Positions 1-7,865 of a stretch of DNA of 64,000 bases are shown piece after piece. Where the stretch lies: NCBI RefSeq assembly GCF_003058225.1, contig NZ_QBUG01000004.1, positions 372,001 to 436,000 of the forward strand. Direction: 5' to 3'. The translations under genes and the position numbers were made by a program. Source of the DNA: Promicromonospora sp. AC04. Its GTDB lineage: Bacteria > Actinomycetota > Actinomycetes > Actinomycetales > Cellulomonadaceae. Within the stretch, counting starts at the first letter, position 1. Each line of letters begins with the position of its first letter. The notes under the pieces are model-generated. The model saw only the letters and a list, made by a program, of their open reading frames with translations, was not told the origin of the DNA and ran no database searches.

Positions 1-8
1 GAGCTGCA

Positions 9-48
9 GCGAGGTAGAACCGCAGCCTTCGCTGCGGTTCTACCTCGC
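9..48. terminator. Perfect hairpin downstream of osmC
   Basis: An 18-bp perfect inverted repeat with a 4-nt loop (cttc) runs from 9-26 to 31-48. It lies about 20 bp after the stop codon of the minus-strand OsmC gene and probably ends its transcript. The arm GAGGTAGAACCGCAGC resembles the units of the long inverted repeat at 2187-2292, so it may belong to a small family of dispersed palindromes. There is no clear U-tract on either strand. Confidence 0.6.
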
Positions 49-66
49 CCTGGTTCGGCGCGAGGG

Positions 67-510
67 TCAGCCCTCGAAGGTGACGTCCACCGTGATCTGG
101 TCGACGCCGGTCAGCGCCTTCGAGATCGGGCAGCCGACCTTGGCGGCCTCGGCCGCGGCCTTGAAGCCCGCCTCGTCGATGCCGGTCGCGAACCCGCGCA
201 CGGTCAGCGCGCTCTTGGTGACGCGGACGCCGCCTGCCGGGTCCGGCCCGAGGGTCACGTCCGCGGTGACCTCGATCTGCTCCGGTGTGGCACCGGCGAT
301 GCCCAGCTCGTTCGTGAATGCCATCGTGAAGCAGGACGAGTGCGCGGCCGCGAGGAGCTCCTCGGGGCTGGTGACGCCTGCGGCTTGGTCGGCGATGCGC
401 GCCGGCCAGGATACGTCGTACGTCCCTACGCCCGACGACGAGAGCTCGACCTGCCCCGACCCCTCCAAGAAGGTGCCGTTCCAGGCGGTGCGGGCGGTAC
501 GTGCTGCCAT
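67..510 (-). CDS. OsmC/Ohr family peroxiredoxin
   Basis: This 147-residue protein matches the OsmC family, small thiol peroxidases that detoxify organic hydroperoxides. The two redox cysteines are visible at C60 (in AAAHSSCF) and C127 (in KVGCPISK), the normal arrangement, and the length is typical. It starts at an ATG whose upstream region carries AAGGAG-like bases. The gene stands alone on the minus strand, separated from the anti-sigma-like gene upstream by about 70 bp. The family is secure; whether it acts as OsmC or Ohr cannot be told from the sequence. Confidence 0.9.
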   Translation of the reverse strand: MAARTARTAWNGTFLEGSGQVELSSSGVGTYDVSWPARIADQAAGVTSPEELLAAAHSSCFTMAFTNELGIAGATPEQIEVTADVTLGPDPAGGVRVTKSALTVRGFATGIDEAGFKAAAEAAKVGCPISKALTGVDQITVDVTFEG

Positions 511-578
511 GGTGCGCTCCTTGAGAAACTAGATGATTCCTGCGTGCCCGACACTACGACGCCCGCCGGGCAGTCACG

Positions 579-1523
579 TCACGGTGCGAAGTCGAGCAGC
601 TCCTCGTCCACGGCCATGACGGTCCAGCCGCTGCCCGTGGCGTCCTTGAGCTCGTAGGCAGGGACGAGCAGCACCACGCCGTCGGGCAGGGTGTAACGCA
701 CCTCGGTGAGCGTCGCCGAGACGATGGTCACGTCCTCCACGGGCCAGGCGATCGAGCCACCCGGCGTGGGTGCATCCCCCGCCGACGCCACCCCCTCCGG
801 CCGCGACCCCAGCACCGCGCCGGAGAACCGTGGGTCGCCCAGGCGCTCGACGGCCTCCACCTCGCTGACGACCGGGTACGAGCCCAGGATCTCGCCCCCG
901 GATGCGATGTACACCTCCGCCGTCGTCGGCGCGTCCGACAGCCCGACGCCCGCGTGGAACACGAGCCCCGTCGCGGAGGGCAGGTCGCCACCCGCGTCGA
1001 GCGGCGCCACGCCCTCGGACCTCGGCTCGTCCCGCTCGACCAGGGGCGACGGCGCCCCGCCCGACTCGGCCTCGTCCTCCGACTCGGGCGCCGCCTCGGC
1101 CGCCTCCCCGGACTCGGGTGCCGTCACCCCGGCGTCCGCTGCCGTCGGGGCGCTCCCCGCCCCCGACTCCCCCGCCAGGTAGCCGCCCCCGCCCGCCGCG
1201 ACGATCCCCGCCACGGCGGCCGCGACGAGCCACGGCGTCCGACGGCGGTGCCGCCGCACCGCGAGCTCGTCCGTCCGCCCGGGCCCGGGCCCGGTCTGCT
1301 CGGTCTCGGGCTCCCCGGCACGCTCCCGCCCGTCGGTTCCCTCGTGCCCCGCCCGCTCCGACGGCGCCCGCACCTCCGCCAGCGGCCCGGATCCCGAGCC
1401 GGCGATGAGCGCGTCGACCTTCGCCCGGAGCACGCCCTCGACCGGATCGGGCGCGCGCTTGGCGGGGTCCGCTGCCACCAGGCGGTCGTACGCCGGGTCC
1501 CCCGGTCGCTGGTGCTCGTTCAT
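579..1523 (-). CDS. Single-pass membrane protein, putative anti-sigma partner
   Basis: The 314-residue product has a charged cytoplasmic N-terminus, one transmembrane helix at about residues 97-118 after an Arg/His-rich stretch, an Ala/Glu-rich linker and an extracellular C-terminal domain of about 160 residues that I do not recognise. It follows an ECF sigma-factor gene by 55 bp on the same strand, which suggests an anti-sigma role, although it has no cysteine and so cannot be a zinc-binding (ZAS) anti-sigma factor. I chose the ATG at 1523 because GGAGGG lies 6 nt upstream; an in-frame ATG exists 14 codons earlier without a ribosome site. Confidence 0.6.
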   Translation of the reverse strand: MNEHQRPGDPAYDRLVAADPAKRAPDPVEGVLRAKVDALIAGSGSGPLAEVRAPSERAGHEGTDGRERAGEPETEQTGPGPGRTDELAVRRHRRRTPWLVAAAVAGIVAAGGGGYLAGESGAGSAPTAADAGVTAPESGEAAEAAPESEDEAESGGAPSPLVERDEPRSEGVAPLDAGGDLPSATGLVFHAGVGLSDAPTTAEVYIASGGEILGSYPVVSEVEAVERLGDPRFSGAVLGSRPEGVASAGDAPTPGGSIAWPVEDVTIVSATLTEVRYTLPDGVVLLVPAYELKDATGSGWTVMAVDEELLDFAP

Positions 1524-1578
1524 CGCTGTCCCTCCGTGCCTTGCCCGGCTGCGCGCCGCGTACACCCTCTACATGTGC

Positions 1579-2133
1579 TCATGCGTCCACCGCTTGCTCA
1601 TGGGCGTCCCACGCGTCGCGGAGACGCGCCCGGGCGCGGGACAGGGCCGCGTCGGCCCCGCCGCGGGAGACGCCCAGCACCCGGGCGAGGTCGTCGCCCG
1701 ACAAGCCGTCCCAGGCGACGAGCAGGAGGATGCGCCGGTCGCGCGGGGACAGCCGGGACAGCACCCGGCGTACGGCGTCGTCGTCGGCGGCGAGCGTCGC
1801 GGGGTCCACGTCGTCCGGCTCGTCCGGGACGACCGCGACCGGCAGCGCCCGCATCTTGCGCCGGTGGTTCGCCAGCACGTACCCGGCGGTGCGGTACATC
1901 CAGGGCAGCTCGGCGCCGTCGGGCACGTCGTCGCGCCGGCGCCACGCGGTGGCGAGCACCTCCGCGGCGAGGTCCTCGGCGTCGGAGGCGCGGCCGCCGT
2001 CGGGCAGCCGGCGCACGAAGTACGAGTAGAGGGCGCGCGAGTGCGCGTCGAAGAGCGCGCTGAACCACGCTTCGTCGTGCGGCCTGTCGGGCGCGGGCCG
2101 GTCGTGCGGCGGCTCGCCGGGGCTGTCGTCCAC
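1579..2133 (-). CDS. ECF-type RNA polymerase sigma factor
   Basis: The protein has a region 2 fold near its N-terminus (WFSALFDAHSRALYSYFVRR, then DAEDLAAEVLATAW and the WMYRTA segment) and a C-terminal region 4 helix-turn-helix (LSPRDRRILLLVAWDGLSGDDLARVLG). This is the sigma-70 ECF layout of about 180 residues. It would direct RNA polymerase to a small regulon, probably controlled by the membrane protein encoded next. The start is uncertain: a GTG at 2133 gives a typical length, while a GTG at 2181 would add 16 residues and bring the start within 6 bp of the inverted repeat at 2187-2292. Confidence 0.8.
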   Translation of the reverse strand: MDDSPGEPPHDRPAPDRPHDEAWFSALFDAHSRALYSYFVRRLPDGGRASDAEDLAAEVLATAWRRRDDVPDGAELPWMYRTAGYVLANHRRKMRALPVAVVPDEPDDVDPATLAADDDAVRRVLSRLSPRDRRILLLVAWDGLSGDDLARVLGVSRGGADAALSRARARLRDAWDAHEQAVDA

Positions 2134-2186
2134 AACCCCACTCTGTCGCGAATGCCCCCTTCCTTGCACGCCCAGCCACACGCAAG

Positions 2187-2292
2187 CGCGAAGTAGAACT
2201 GCGGCGAGACAGAACTCTGGCGAAGTAGAAGCGCAGCGAGTGCCGCAGTCCTACTTCGCCAGAGTTCTGTCTCGCCGCAGTTCTACTTCGCG
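2187..2292. repeat. 42-bp perfect inverted repeat
   Basis: The arms 2187-2228 and 2251-2292 are exact reverse complements over 42 bp, with a 22-nt spacer. Each arm contains two copies of a roughly 20-bp unit beginning CGAAGTAGAA and ending GCGAG, separated by ACAGAACTCTGG. It starts 8 bp after the stop of the minus-strand chitinase gene and sits upstream of the sigma-factor gene, so it may act as a terminator or mRNA barrier. Perfect arms of this length are unusual for a simple terminator. Confidence 0.85.
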
Positions 2293-2299
2293 GGCGTGG

Positions 2300-3982
2300 T
2301 CAGCAGGCGCCCAGGTCCACCCACACGCCCCACTCTCCGGTGGTGCCGGGCGTCTCGCCCTGCGTCCACCACTTGGCGCGCCACTCGTGGCCGCCGTGCG
2401 ACACGGTGCTGCCGTTCGTGTAGATCGCCGAGGCGCTCCACGCGGCCGAGGCGCACGCGTCACCCGGTGGGTCCGTCGGGGGATCCGTCGGCGGGTCGGT
2501 CGGGGGATCCGTCGGGTCGGTCGGGTCGTCGCCGCCCTCCACCGGGCCCGGCGTGCCGGTGCCCAGCACGCCCTGGAGCGCGCCGGTCAGCTCGCCCGAG
2601 CGGTCACCCGACAGGTCCCACCACATGGCCCCGCCCAGCCCCTGCGACCGGATGTACTGGGCCTTCGCGGTGACCGACTGCGTGTTGTCGTACGACCACC
2701 AGTTGTTGCCGTCGTGCCGCCAGGCAGCGGCGAGGTTGGCGTCGTAGTAGCCGGTGCCGACGTTCTTGATGACGTCGTAGTCGTTGATGCCCGCCTCCCA
2801 CTGCCCCGAGGCCGCACCGGTTGCGGTACCCCAAGGGGTGGACGACGTCGCGCCGGTCCAGCCGCGCCCGTACATCGCGAGGCCGAGGCCGAGCTGCGCG
2901 GGGTCGACGCCGTTGTCCACGTACGTCTGCACGGCGAGGTCCGCGCTGAACTGCCGCGCGGCGGCCCTCGGGTCGGCGGGGTCGTCGTAGAGGTTGCCCT
3001 GGTGCCCGGTGAGCGTCGGCTCCCAGGCCCCGTGCAGGTCGTAGCCCTGGACGTTGCCGAAGTCGAGGGACTCGAAGATCTCCGGGTCGTTCCAGCCGCC
3101 GTCCTCGATGTCGGCGGGGTTGGCCGGCAGGAACGCGGAGAGCTCGTAGTCCTTGCCCGTCGTCGCGCCGAGGGCGTCGAGCTGCTCCCGGAACTCGGCG
3201 AGCAGGAGCTTGAAGTTGCGCGCGTCGTTCACCGGGTCGACGTGGTTACCCACGTTGCCGTTCGGCGAGCCCGGCCACTCCCAGTCGATGTCGAACCCGT
3301 CGAAGACGCCCGCGGCCGCGCCCGCACCGCCGCGGCCGTCGATGACCGGCAGGTTGCCCTTGATGAACATGTTGATACAGCTCGACACGAGCTTCTGCCG
3401 CGAGGCGTCGGTCGCGGCCGCCAGCGAGAAGTTCTTGGACCAGGTCCACCCGCCGATCGACATCATGACCTTGAGGTCCGGGTGCTTCGCCTTGAGCTGC
3501 TTGAGCTGGTTGAACGACCCCGCCAGCGGCTGGTCCCAGGTGTCGGCCGTGCCGGACACCGAGTTGGCCGCCGTGTAGCCCATGCCGTAGTCGGCCCAGG
3601 CGTCGCCCGCACCGTCGGACCCGTCGGGGCCGGTGCCCTGGGCCTTGTTGGCCTCGAAGCACTCGAGGTTCTGGTGGTGGATGTTCGCGAAGGCGTAGTT
3701 GATGTGGGTCAGCTCGTCGGCCACGCCGGACGTGTCGATCTGCTTGACCTGGTAGCCGCGCCCGTACACGCCCCACTGCGTGAAGTAGCCGACGCTACGG
3801 AAACCGTTGATGGCGGAGCTGCTCGCGGCGGCGGTCGTCGGCTCTGCCTCGGCCGCGTTCGCCTCCCACAGGCTCGCGCCCGCTACGGCGGCGGAGGCCG
3901 CCACGGCGACCGCGGCCACCCCCGCGAGGACACGTTTGGTGAGCCGTCTCGTGCCCGACGGCGGAGCGAAGGTCGGTCCCAT
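2300..3982 (-). CDS. Secreted GH18 chitinase with C-terminal CBM5/12
   Basis: The 560-residue precursor has a signal peptide (positive TRRLTKR, then an Ala/Val-rich core, about residues 1-45), a family 18 glycoside hydrolase domain (about 65-440), a Thr/Pro-rich linker of repeated DPPT units and a C-terminal chitin-binding CBM5/12-like domain with conserved tryptophans (AKWWTQGETPG). The catalytic DxxDxDxE motif is present as DGFDIDWE with the acid/base E235, and the SxGG strand motif is at SIGGW. It should cleave beta-1,4 links in extracellular chitin. The ATG at 3982 is preceded by GAGAGGGAA. The signal region also contains Thr-Lys-Arg typical of Gram-positive export. Confidence 0.95.
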   Translation of the reverse strand: MGPTFAPPSGTRRLTKRVLAGVAAVAVAASAAVAGASLWEANAAEAEPTTAAASSSAINGFRSVGYFTQWGVYGRGYQVKQIDTSGVADELTHINYAFANIHHQNLECFEANKAQGTGPDGSDGAGDAWADYGMGYTAANSVSGTADTWDQPLAGSFNQLKQLKAKHPDLKVMMSIGGWTWSKNFSLAAATDASRQKLVSSCINMFIKGNLPVIDGRGGAGAAAGVFDGFDIDWEWPGSPNGNVGNHVDPVNDARNFKLLLAEFREQLDALGATTGKDYELSAFLPANPADIEDGGWNDPEIFESLDFGNVQGYDLHGAWEPTLTGHQGNLYDDPADPRAAARQFSADLAVQTYVDNGVDPAQLGLGLAMYGRGWTGATSSTPWGTATGAASGQWEAGINDYDVIKNVGTGYYDANLAAAWRHDGNNWWSYDNTQSVTAKAQYIRSQGLGGAMWWDLSGDRSGELTGALQGVLGTGTPGPVEGGDDPTDPTDPPTDPPTDPPTDPPGDACASAAWSASAIYTNGSTVSHGGHEWRAKWWTQGETPGTTGEWGVWVDLGAC

Positions 3983-4026
3983 GTGCTTCCCTCTCGTCTG
4001 CGGCCCCGGTCGGCCGACGTCCTCCT

Positions 4027-4048
4027 AAAGTAAGGAAGCCTCGCATAA
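4027..4048. promoter_or_regulatory. Candidate regulatory motif upstream of chitinase
   Basis: A 22-bp stretch here begins AAAGTAAGGAAGCCT and ends in ATAA. It shares 16 of 22 positions with 10483-10504 (AAAGTTAGGAAACCT). The chitinase ATG lies about 45 bp away on the minus strand, a promoter-proximal distance. I cannot name a regulator for it. Confidence 0.35.
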
Positions 4049-4076
4049 TGCGGAATGAGGGAAATCCCCTACGCAT

Positions 4077-5066
4077 CTAGGTAGCCCGCCTGCGCAGCAG
4101 CCGGGTGACGCGGCGGATCGCCGAGGTCCGGTGCACCACGGGCGACCACTGCGCGAGCGCGACGGCCAGCAGCAGCGCCACGCCGTAGAACAGGTCGTTG
4201 ACCCACCGCGGCGAGCCGCCGAGCTGCAGGCCCTTGATGCCGACGGCCAGGACGTACATCGCCACGATCGTGCCCCACACGTTGAACCGGCCGCCCCTGA
4301 ACTGGGTCGAGCCGAGGAAGACCGCGGTCAGCGCCGGCAGCAGGAAGCTGGGTCCCACCGTCGGGTCGCCCGCGTTGATGCGGCTGGTGAGCAGCGCACC
4401 GGCGAGCGCCGCGATCGCCCCGCCGGCCATGAGCGTCCCGACCTGCAGCCGTTCGACCCGCACGCCCGCCAGCCGCGCACCGTCCGGGTTGTAGCCGGCC
4501 GCGTACATCCGGCGCCCCACAGGCGTGCGCTCCAGCACGTACCAGGTCACCAGAGCGACGGCGAGCAGGATGTACACGGGCAGCGTGACGCCCCCGACCT
4601 GCGTCGTGGCGATCTCGCGGTAGTCGGGCCCGAGGTCGAGGATCTGCTGGCTGCCGGACAGCCACGCCATCCCGGCCAGCAGGATCGAGCTGACGCCGAG
4701 GGTCGCGATGATCGGCTCGACCCGCAGCCTGGTGATCACGAGCGCCGTCACCAGCCCGATCAGCGCACCGACCACGACGACGAGCGGCAGCTGCAGCGCG
4801 ATCGGGAGCCCGGCCCTGCCGAGCAGCCAGGCCGACAGGATCGCGGTGAAGCCCACCTGCGCGCCGACGGCCAGGTTGAGCGACCCGGCGACCAGCGGGA
4901 TCAGCGCGGCGATGGCGGCGAGCCCGGTGAGGGCCTCGGCGTCGAGCAGCGAGCGCCACACGCCGACCTGGAGGAACTTCTCCGGGATCCAGATCGAGAA
5001 GACGATGAACATCGCGACGAAGATGTAGACGGCGCTGATGTTCCGGAACGAGAGGGCACGAATCAT
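4077..5066 (-). CDS. Sugar ABC transporter permease (RbsC/BPD_transp_2 type)
   Basis: The 329-residue product is a polytopic inner-membrane protein of the branched-chain/ribose permease family, with about 8-10 hydrophobic segments and the conserved EAL-related cytoplasmic loop around GRRMYAAGYNPDGARLAGV. It would form the membrane channel for the ATPase encoded immediately before it; the two genes overlap by 4 nt (ATGA), so they are translationally coupled. Some positive residues crowd its C-terminal tail. The substrate is not evident, since the whole transporter belongs to the ribose/xylose/inositol branch. Confidence 0.9.
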   Translation of the reverse strand: MIRALSFRNISAVYIFVAMFIVFSIWIPEKFLQVGVWRSLLDAEALTGLAAIAALIPLVAGSLNLAVGAQVGFTAILSAWLLGRAGLPIALQLPLVVVVGALIGLVTALVITRLRVEPIIATLGVSSILLAGMAWLSGSQQILDLGPDYREIATTQVGGVTLPVYILLAVALVTWYVLERTPVGRRMYAAGYNPDGARLAGVRVERLQVGTLMAGGAIAALAGALLTSRINAGDPTVGPSFLLPALTAVFLGSTQFRGGRFNVWGTIVAMYVLAVGIKGLQLGGSPRWVNDLFYGVALLLAVALAQWSPVVHRTSAIRRVTRLLRRRAT

Positions 5067-6601
5067 GGTTCTCCCTGGGCAGGACGGGGGTTCGGGGAGG
5101 GCCCGCCCGACGGCGGAGCGGGTCGCTCGAGCCCGTATCCCTCGACGACGAGCCGGTGCTCGGTGAGGTCTTCACCGTGCAGCTCGGCGGCGACCCGGCC
5201 GTCGCGCAGCACGAGCACCCGGTCGCACAGCCGCAGGAGCTCCTTGGCGTCCGACGAGCTGACGAGGACCGCGGTACCGGCTGCCGCGGCCTGCGCGACG
5301 GCGTCGTAGATCGTCGCCTTGGCGCCGATGTCGACGCCCTGCGTCGGCTCGTCCAGCAGCAGCACCGCCGGGTCGTCGCGCAGCCAGCGCGCCAGCACGA
5401 GCTTCTGCTGGTTCCCTCCGCTGAACAGCGCGAACGTCTGCTCCGGTCGCGGCGGGACCACCCGGTAGGCGGTCATCAGCCGCGCGGCCTCGGCCTGCTC
5501 CAGGCGCCGGACGACGGCGCCGAACCGGTTCCGCAGCGTCCGCAGCTGCGGCAGCGTGACGTTCTCTCGCGCCGTCATGGGACGGATCGCGCCGTACCGG
5601 GCACGTTCGGCGGGGACGAACGCCATCCGGCGTCGGATGCTGCGCGCGGGAGAGCGTCGCGGGTAGGGCTCGCCGTGCACGGCGAACGTGTCGGCCCGGG
5701 CCTCGACCGCGCCGAAGAGCAGGGACGACACGGCCTCGCGGCCCGAGCCGAGCACGCCGGCCACGCCGACCACCTCGCCCGGGTACAGCTCGAGGTCGAG
5801 GTGCGCCACGGCCTCGCCCACCAGGCCGCGGACCGCGAGCACGGGGTCGGCGTCGGGCCGCCGGGTGCCGGCCCGGGCCACGGAGCTCGTCACGGATGCC
5901 CCGGTGATGAGCTCCACGAGCCGGTCGTGGTCCATCGACGACACGGGCTCGTCGGCGACCTTGCGGCCGTCCCGGAGCACCGCTACGCGGTCCGCGAGGG
6001 AGAGCACCTCGTCGAGGCGGTGGGAGATGAACACGACCCCCGCGCCCTCGGCGGCCAGCCGCCGCACGGCGTCGAACAGCACGTCCACCTCGGAGCGGTG
6101 CAGGGACTCGGTGGGCTCGTCCAGGACTATGACGTTCCGGCCGTGGGTCCAGCCGTCCAGCGCCCGAGCGATGGCGACGATCGCCCGCTGGGCGGGGGTC
6201 AGCGCCCGCACCGGGACGTCGACGTCGAACACCTCGCCGAAGCGGGCGACGAGGTCGCGCGCCCGGGCCCGCTCCGCCGTCGGGCGAGACGGGTGGAGAG
6301 CCGACGCGCCGGACGCCTTGACGAGGTTCAGGTTCTCGATGGTGGTGAGCTCGCCCACCAGGGCGAGGTCCTGGTGGATGAAGTGGATCTCGGCGCCGTC
6401 CACGGGCGTCGCCGCCCCCGAGTCCTGCGTGTGGACGCCGGCCAGGACCTTCACGAGCGTCGACTTCCCGGACCCGTTGTGGCCGATCACGGCCACCACC
6501 TCGCCGGACCGGACGTCCAGGGACACCCGGTCCAGCGCGGTCAGGCCGGGGAACGTCTTGACCACGGAGTCGACCCGCAGCAGGAGGGAGGGTTCCGTCA
6601 T
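5063..6601 (-). CDS. Sugar ABC transporter ATPase (RbsA-like, two ABC domains)
   Basis: This 512-residue protein contains two fused nucleotide-binding domains. The first has a full Walker A (GHNGSGKST, about residue 40) and Walker B (VIVLDEPTES). The second has the degenerate P-loop GVLGSGRE that is normal for the C-terminal half of sugar ATPases, a good signature FSGGNQQKLVLARWL and Walker B LLLDEPTQG. It powers uptake through the permease encoded next (4-nt overlap) with the lipoprotein encoded 28 bp upstream. Length and architecture match RbsA/XylG/MglA. Confidence 0.92.
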   Translation of the reverse strand: MTEPSLLLRVDSVVKTFPGLTALDRVSLDVRSGEVVAVIGHNGSGKSTLVKVLAGVHTQDSGAATPVDGAEIHFIHQDLALVGELTTIENLNLVKASGASALHPSRPTAERARARDLVARFGEVFDVDVPVRALTPAQRAIVAIARALDGWTHGRNVIVLDEPTESLHRSEVDVLFDAVRRLAAEGAGVVFISHRLDEVLSLADRVAVLRDGRKVADEPVSSMDHDRLVELITGASVTSSVARAGTRRPDADPVLAVRGLVGEAVAHLDLELYPGEVVGVAGVLGSGREAVSSLLFGAVEARADTFAVHGEPYPRRSPARSIRRRMAFVPAERARYGAIRPMTARENVTLPQLRTLRNRFGAVVRRLEQAEAARLMTAYRVVPPRPEQTFALFSGGNQQKLVLARWLRDDPAVLLLDEPTQGVDIGAKATIYDAVAQAAAAGTAVLVSSSDAKELLRLCDRVLVLRDGRVAAELHGEDLTEHRLVVEGYGLERPAPPSGGPSPNPRPAQGEP

Positions 6602-6629
6602 GACCCCGCCCGCACGGCTGGTCCCGCCC

Positions 6630-7769
6630 TCACGACTGGTCCACGAGCCAGTTCGCCGCGAACCGGTCCTGGAAGTCGGGGATGGACACGTAGCCCACCA
6701 CCGGGTCCTCTGGCGCGTTCTCCTGGTCGATCACCTGGGTGAGCGTCGCGGCACGGGTCTCGGCGTCGGGCCAGGCGTACTCCTGCCCGGCCATCTCGCG
6801 CAGGAGCTGGTCCAGCACCGTCCACATCATGAGGTTCAGGTCGACGGCGAGCGTCGCGTCCTGGTCCCCGGCGGCGATCTGCTCGTAGTTCGGCGGCGCC
6901 GTCCACATGGCGATGCCGTCGACGTCGATGCCGGCCAGGCCCAGCTTCTGCGGCAGCCCGATCTGGACCTCGTCCACGGCCGAGACGAAGTACTCGGTCT
7001 GCGGGTTGGCCTGGAGGTCGCTCACGACGCGGTCCGCTGCGGTCGAGCCGAGCTCGGCGACCGGGATGTCGACGACGCGCAGCTCGCAGTCGGGGCAGAG
7101 CTCGGTCAGCTTGTCCTGCGCGCCCTCGAGCTCGAAGGGCGAGAAGGGGAACTCGGGGATGTTGTAGAAGACGTACTCGCTCGCGCCGCCGGAGCGGACC
7201 ACCGCTGCCGCGGCGAGCGCCGCGCCGTTGGTCCGCATCCAGTCGGGGCCGTTGAACGCCTCGGGCAGGCCGAACTCCTCGGTGTTCATCACCGAGCCGC
7301 TCGCGACGGGGATGCCCAGCTCGTCGAGCTGCTCGATCTGGCTCTCGAAGAAGACTGGGTCGAGGGTGATGTTGATGACGCCGTCCGGGGCCAGCTCCAC
7401 CACGGTGTTCATGGCGGCGTTCACGCTCTGCGCGTCGCGGCCCACCTCGACGCGCTCCAGCTCGATACCGAGCAGCTCGGCGGGCGCCTGCAGGTTCTCC
7501 CACATCACGGCGCTGACGGGTGTGCCGACGTCGAGGTAGACGACGGTGGTGCCCTTCCCGACCGGCTCGCTGAGCGGTTCGTCGATGAGCAGGCCCTTGT
7601 CGCCGCCGCCCGTCCACGGTTCCAGGAAGGCCTCGGCCGCTGCGACGTCGGGCCCGGCGCCGTCCGCCGCGCCGTCGTCAGCGCTCCCGTCGGTGCAGCC
7701 GGCCATCAGCAGCGCTGCTGAGGCCGCGAACGTGACTGCCTGTGCGGTCCTGCGTGATCCGTACCTCAT
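6630..7769 (-). CDS. Sugar ABC transporter substrate-binding lipoprotein
   Basis: The 379-residue product has a lipoprotein signal peptide ending LLMAGC with the lipidated cysteine at C25, followed by a type I periplasmic-binding fold of the RbsB kind. It is the solute receptor of the ABC transporter encoded by the next two genes and would be anchored outside the membrane. ATG 7769 is used because AGAGGGG lies 6 nt upstream; a GTG one codon earlier is possible. The nearby AraC regulator and aldehyde dehydrogenase suggest a substrate that yields an aldehyde, but this is inference. Confidence 0.88.
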   Translation of the reverse strand: MRYGSRRTAQAVTFAASAALLMAGCTDGSADDGAADGAGPDVAAAEAFLEPWTGGGDKGLLIDEPLSEPVGKGTTVVYLDVGTPVSAVMWENLQAPAELLGIELERVEVGRDAQSVNAAMNTVVELAPDGVINITLDPVFFESQIEQLDELGIPVASGSVMNTEEFGLPEAFNGPDWMRTNGAALAAAAVVRSGGASEYVFYNIPEFPFSPFELEGAQDKLTELCPDCELRVVDIPVAELGSTAADRVVSDLQANPQTEYFVSAVDEVQIGLPQKLGLAGIDVDGIAMWTAPPNYEQIAAGDQDATLAVDLNLMMWTVLDQLLREMAGQEYAWPDAETRAATLTQVIDQENAPEDPVVGYVSIPDFQDRFAANWLVDQS

Positions 7770-7782
7770 CACACGCCCCTCT

Positions 7783-7799
7783 CGTCGCCGTCGGCGACG
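7783..7799. promoter_or_regulatory. 17-bp palindrome upstream of the sugar transporter operon
   Basis: CGTCGCCG-T-CGGCGACG is a perfect palindrome with a single central base, 14 bp before the start of the binding-protein gene. It could be an operator for the ABC operon or a small hairpin in its leader. No regulator can be assigned from the sequence. Confidence 0.4.
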
Positions 7800-7806
7800 A
7801 CGGCAT

Positions 7807-7838
7807 CGCCCACGCCGACGTCGTTGCCGGCGTGGGCG
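7807..7838. terminator. Hairpin downstream of the araC-type gene
   Basis: Perfect 11-bp arms CGCCCACGCCG and CGGCGTGGGCG enclose a 10-nt loop. The element lies 28 bp after the minus-strand AraC gene stop (7866) and before the transporter operon, so it probably separates the two transcripts. It lacks a U-tract. Confidence 0.5.
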
Positions 7839-7865
7839 AGAACGTAGGCGCGGCCAGGTGCGGGT

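Noticed and set aside
2240-4033. 597-residue plus-strand frame
   Set aside because: It is antisense to the chitinase gene and begins inside the inverted repeat.
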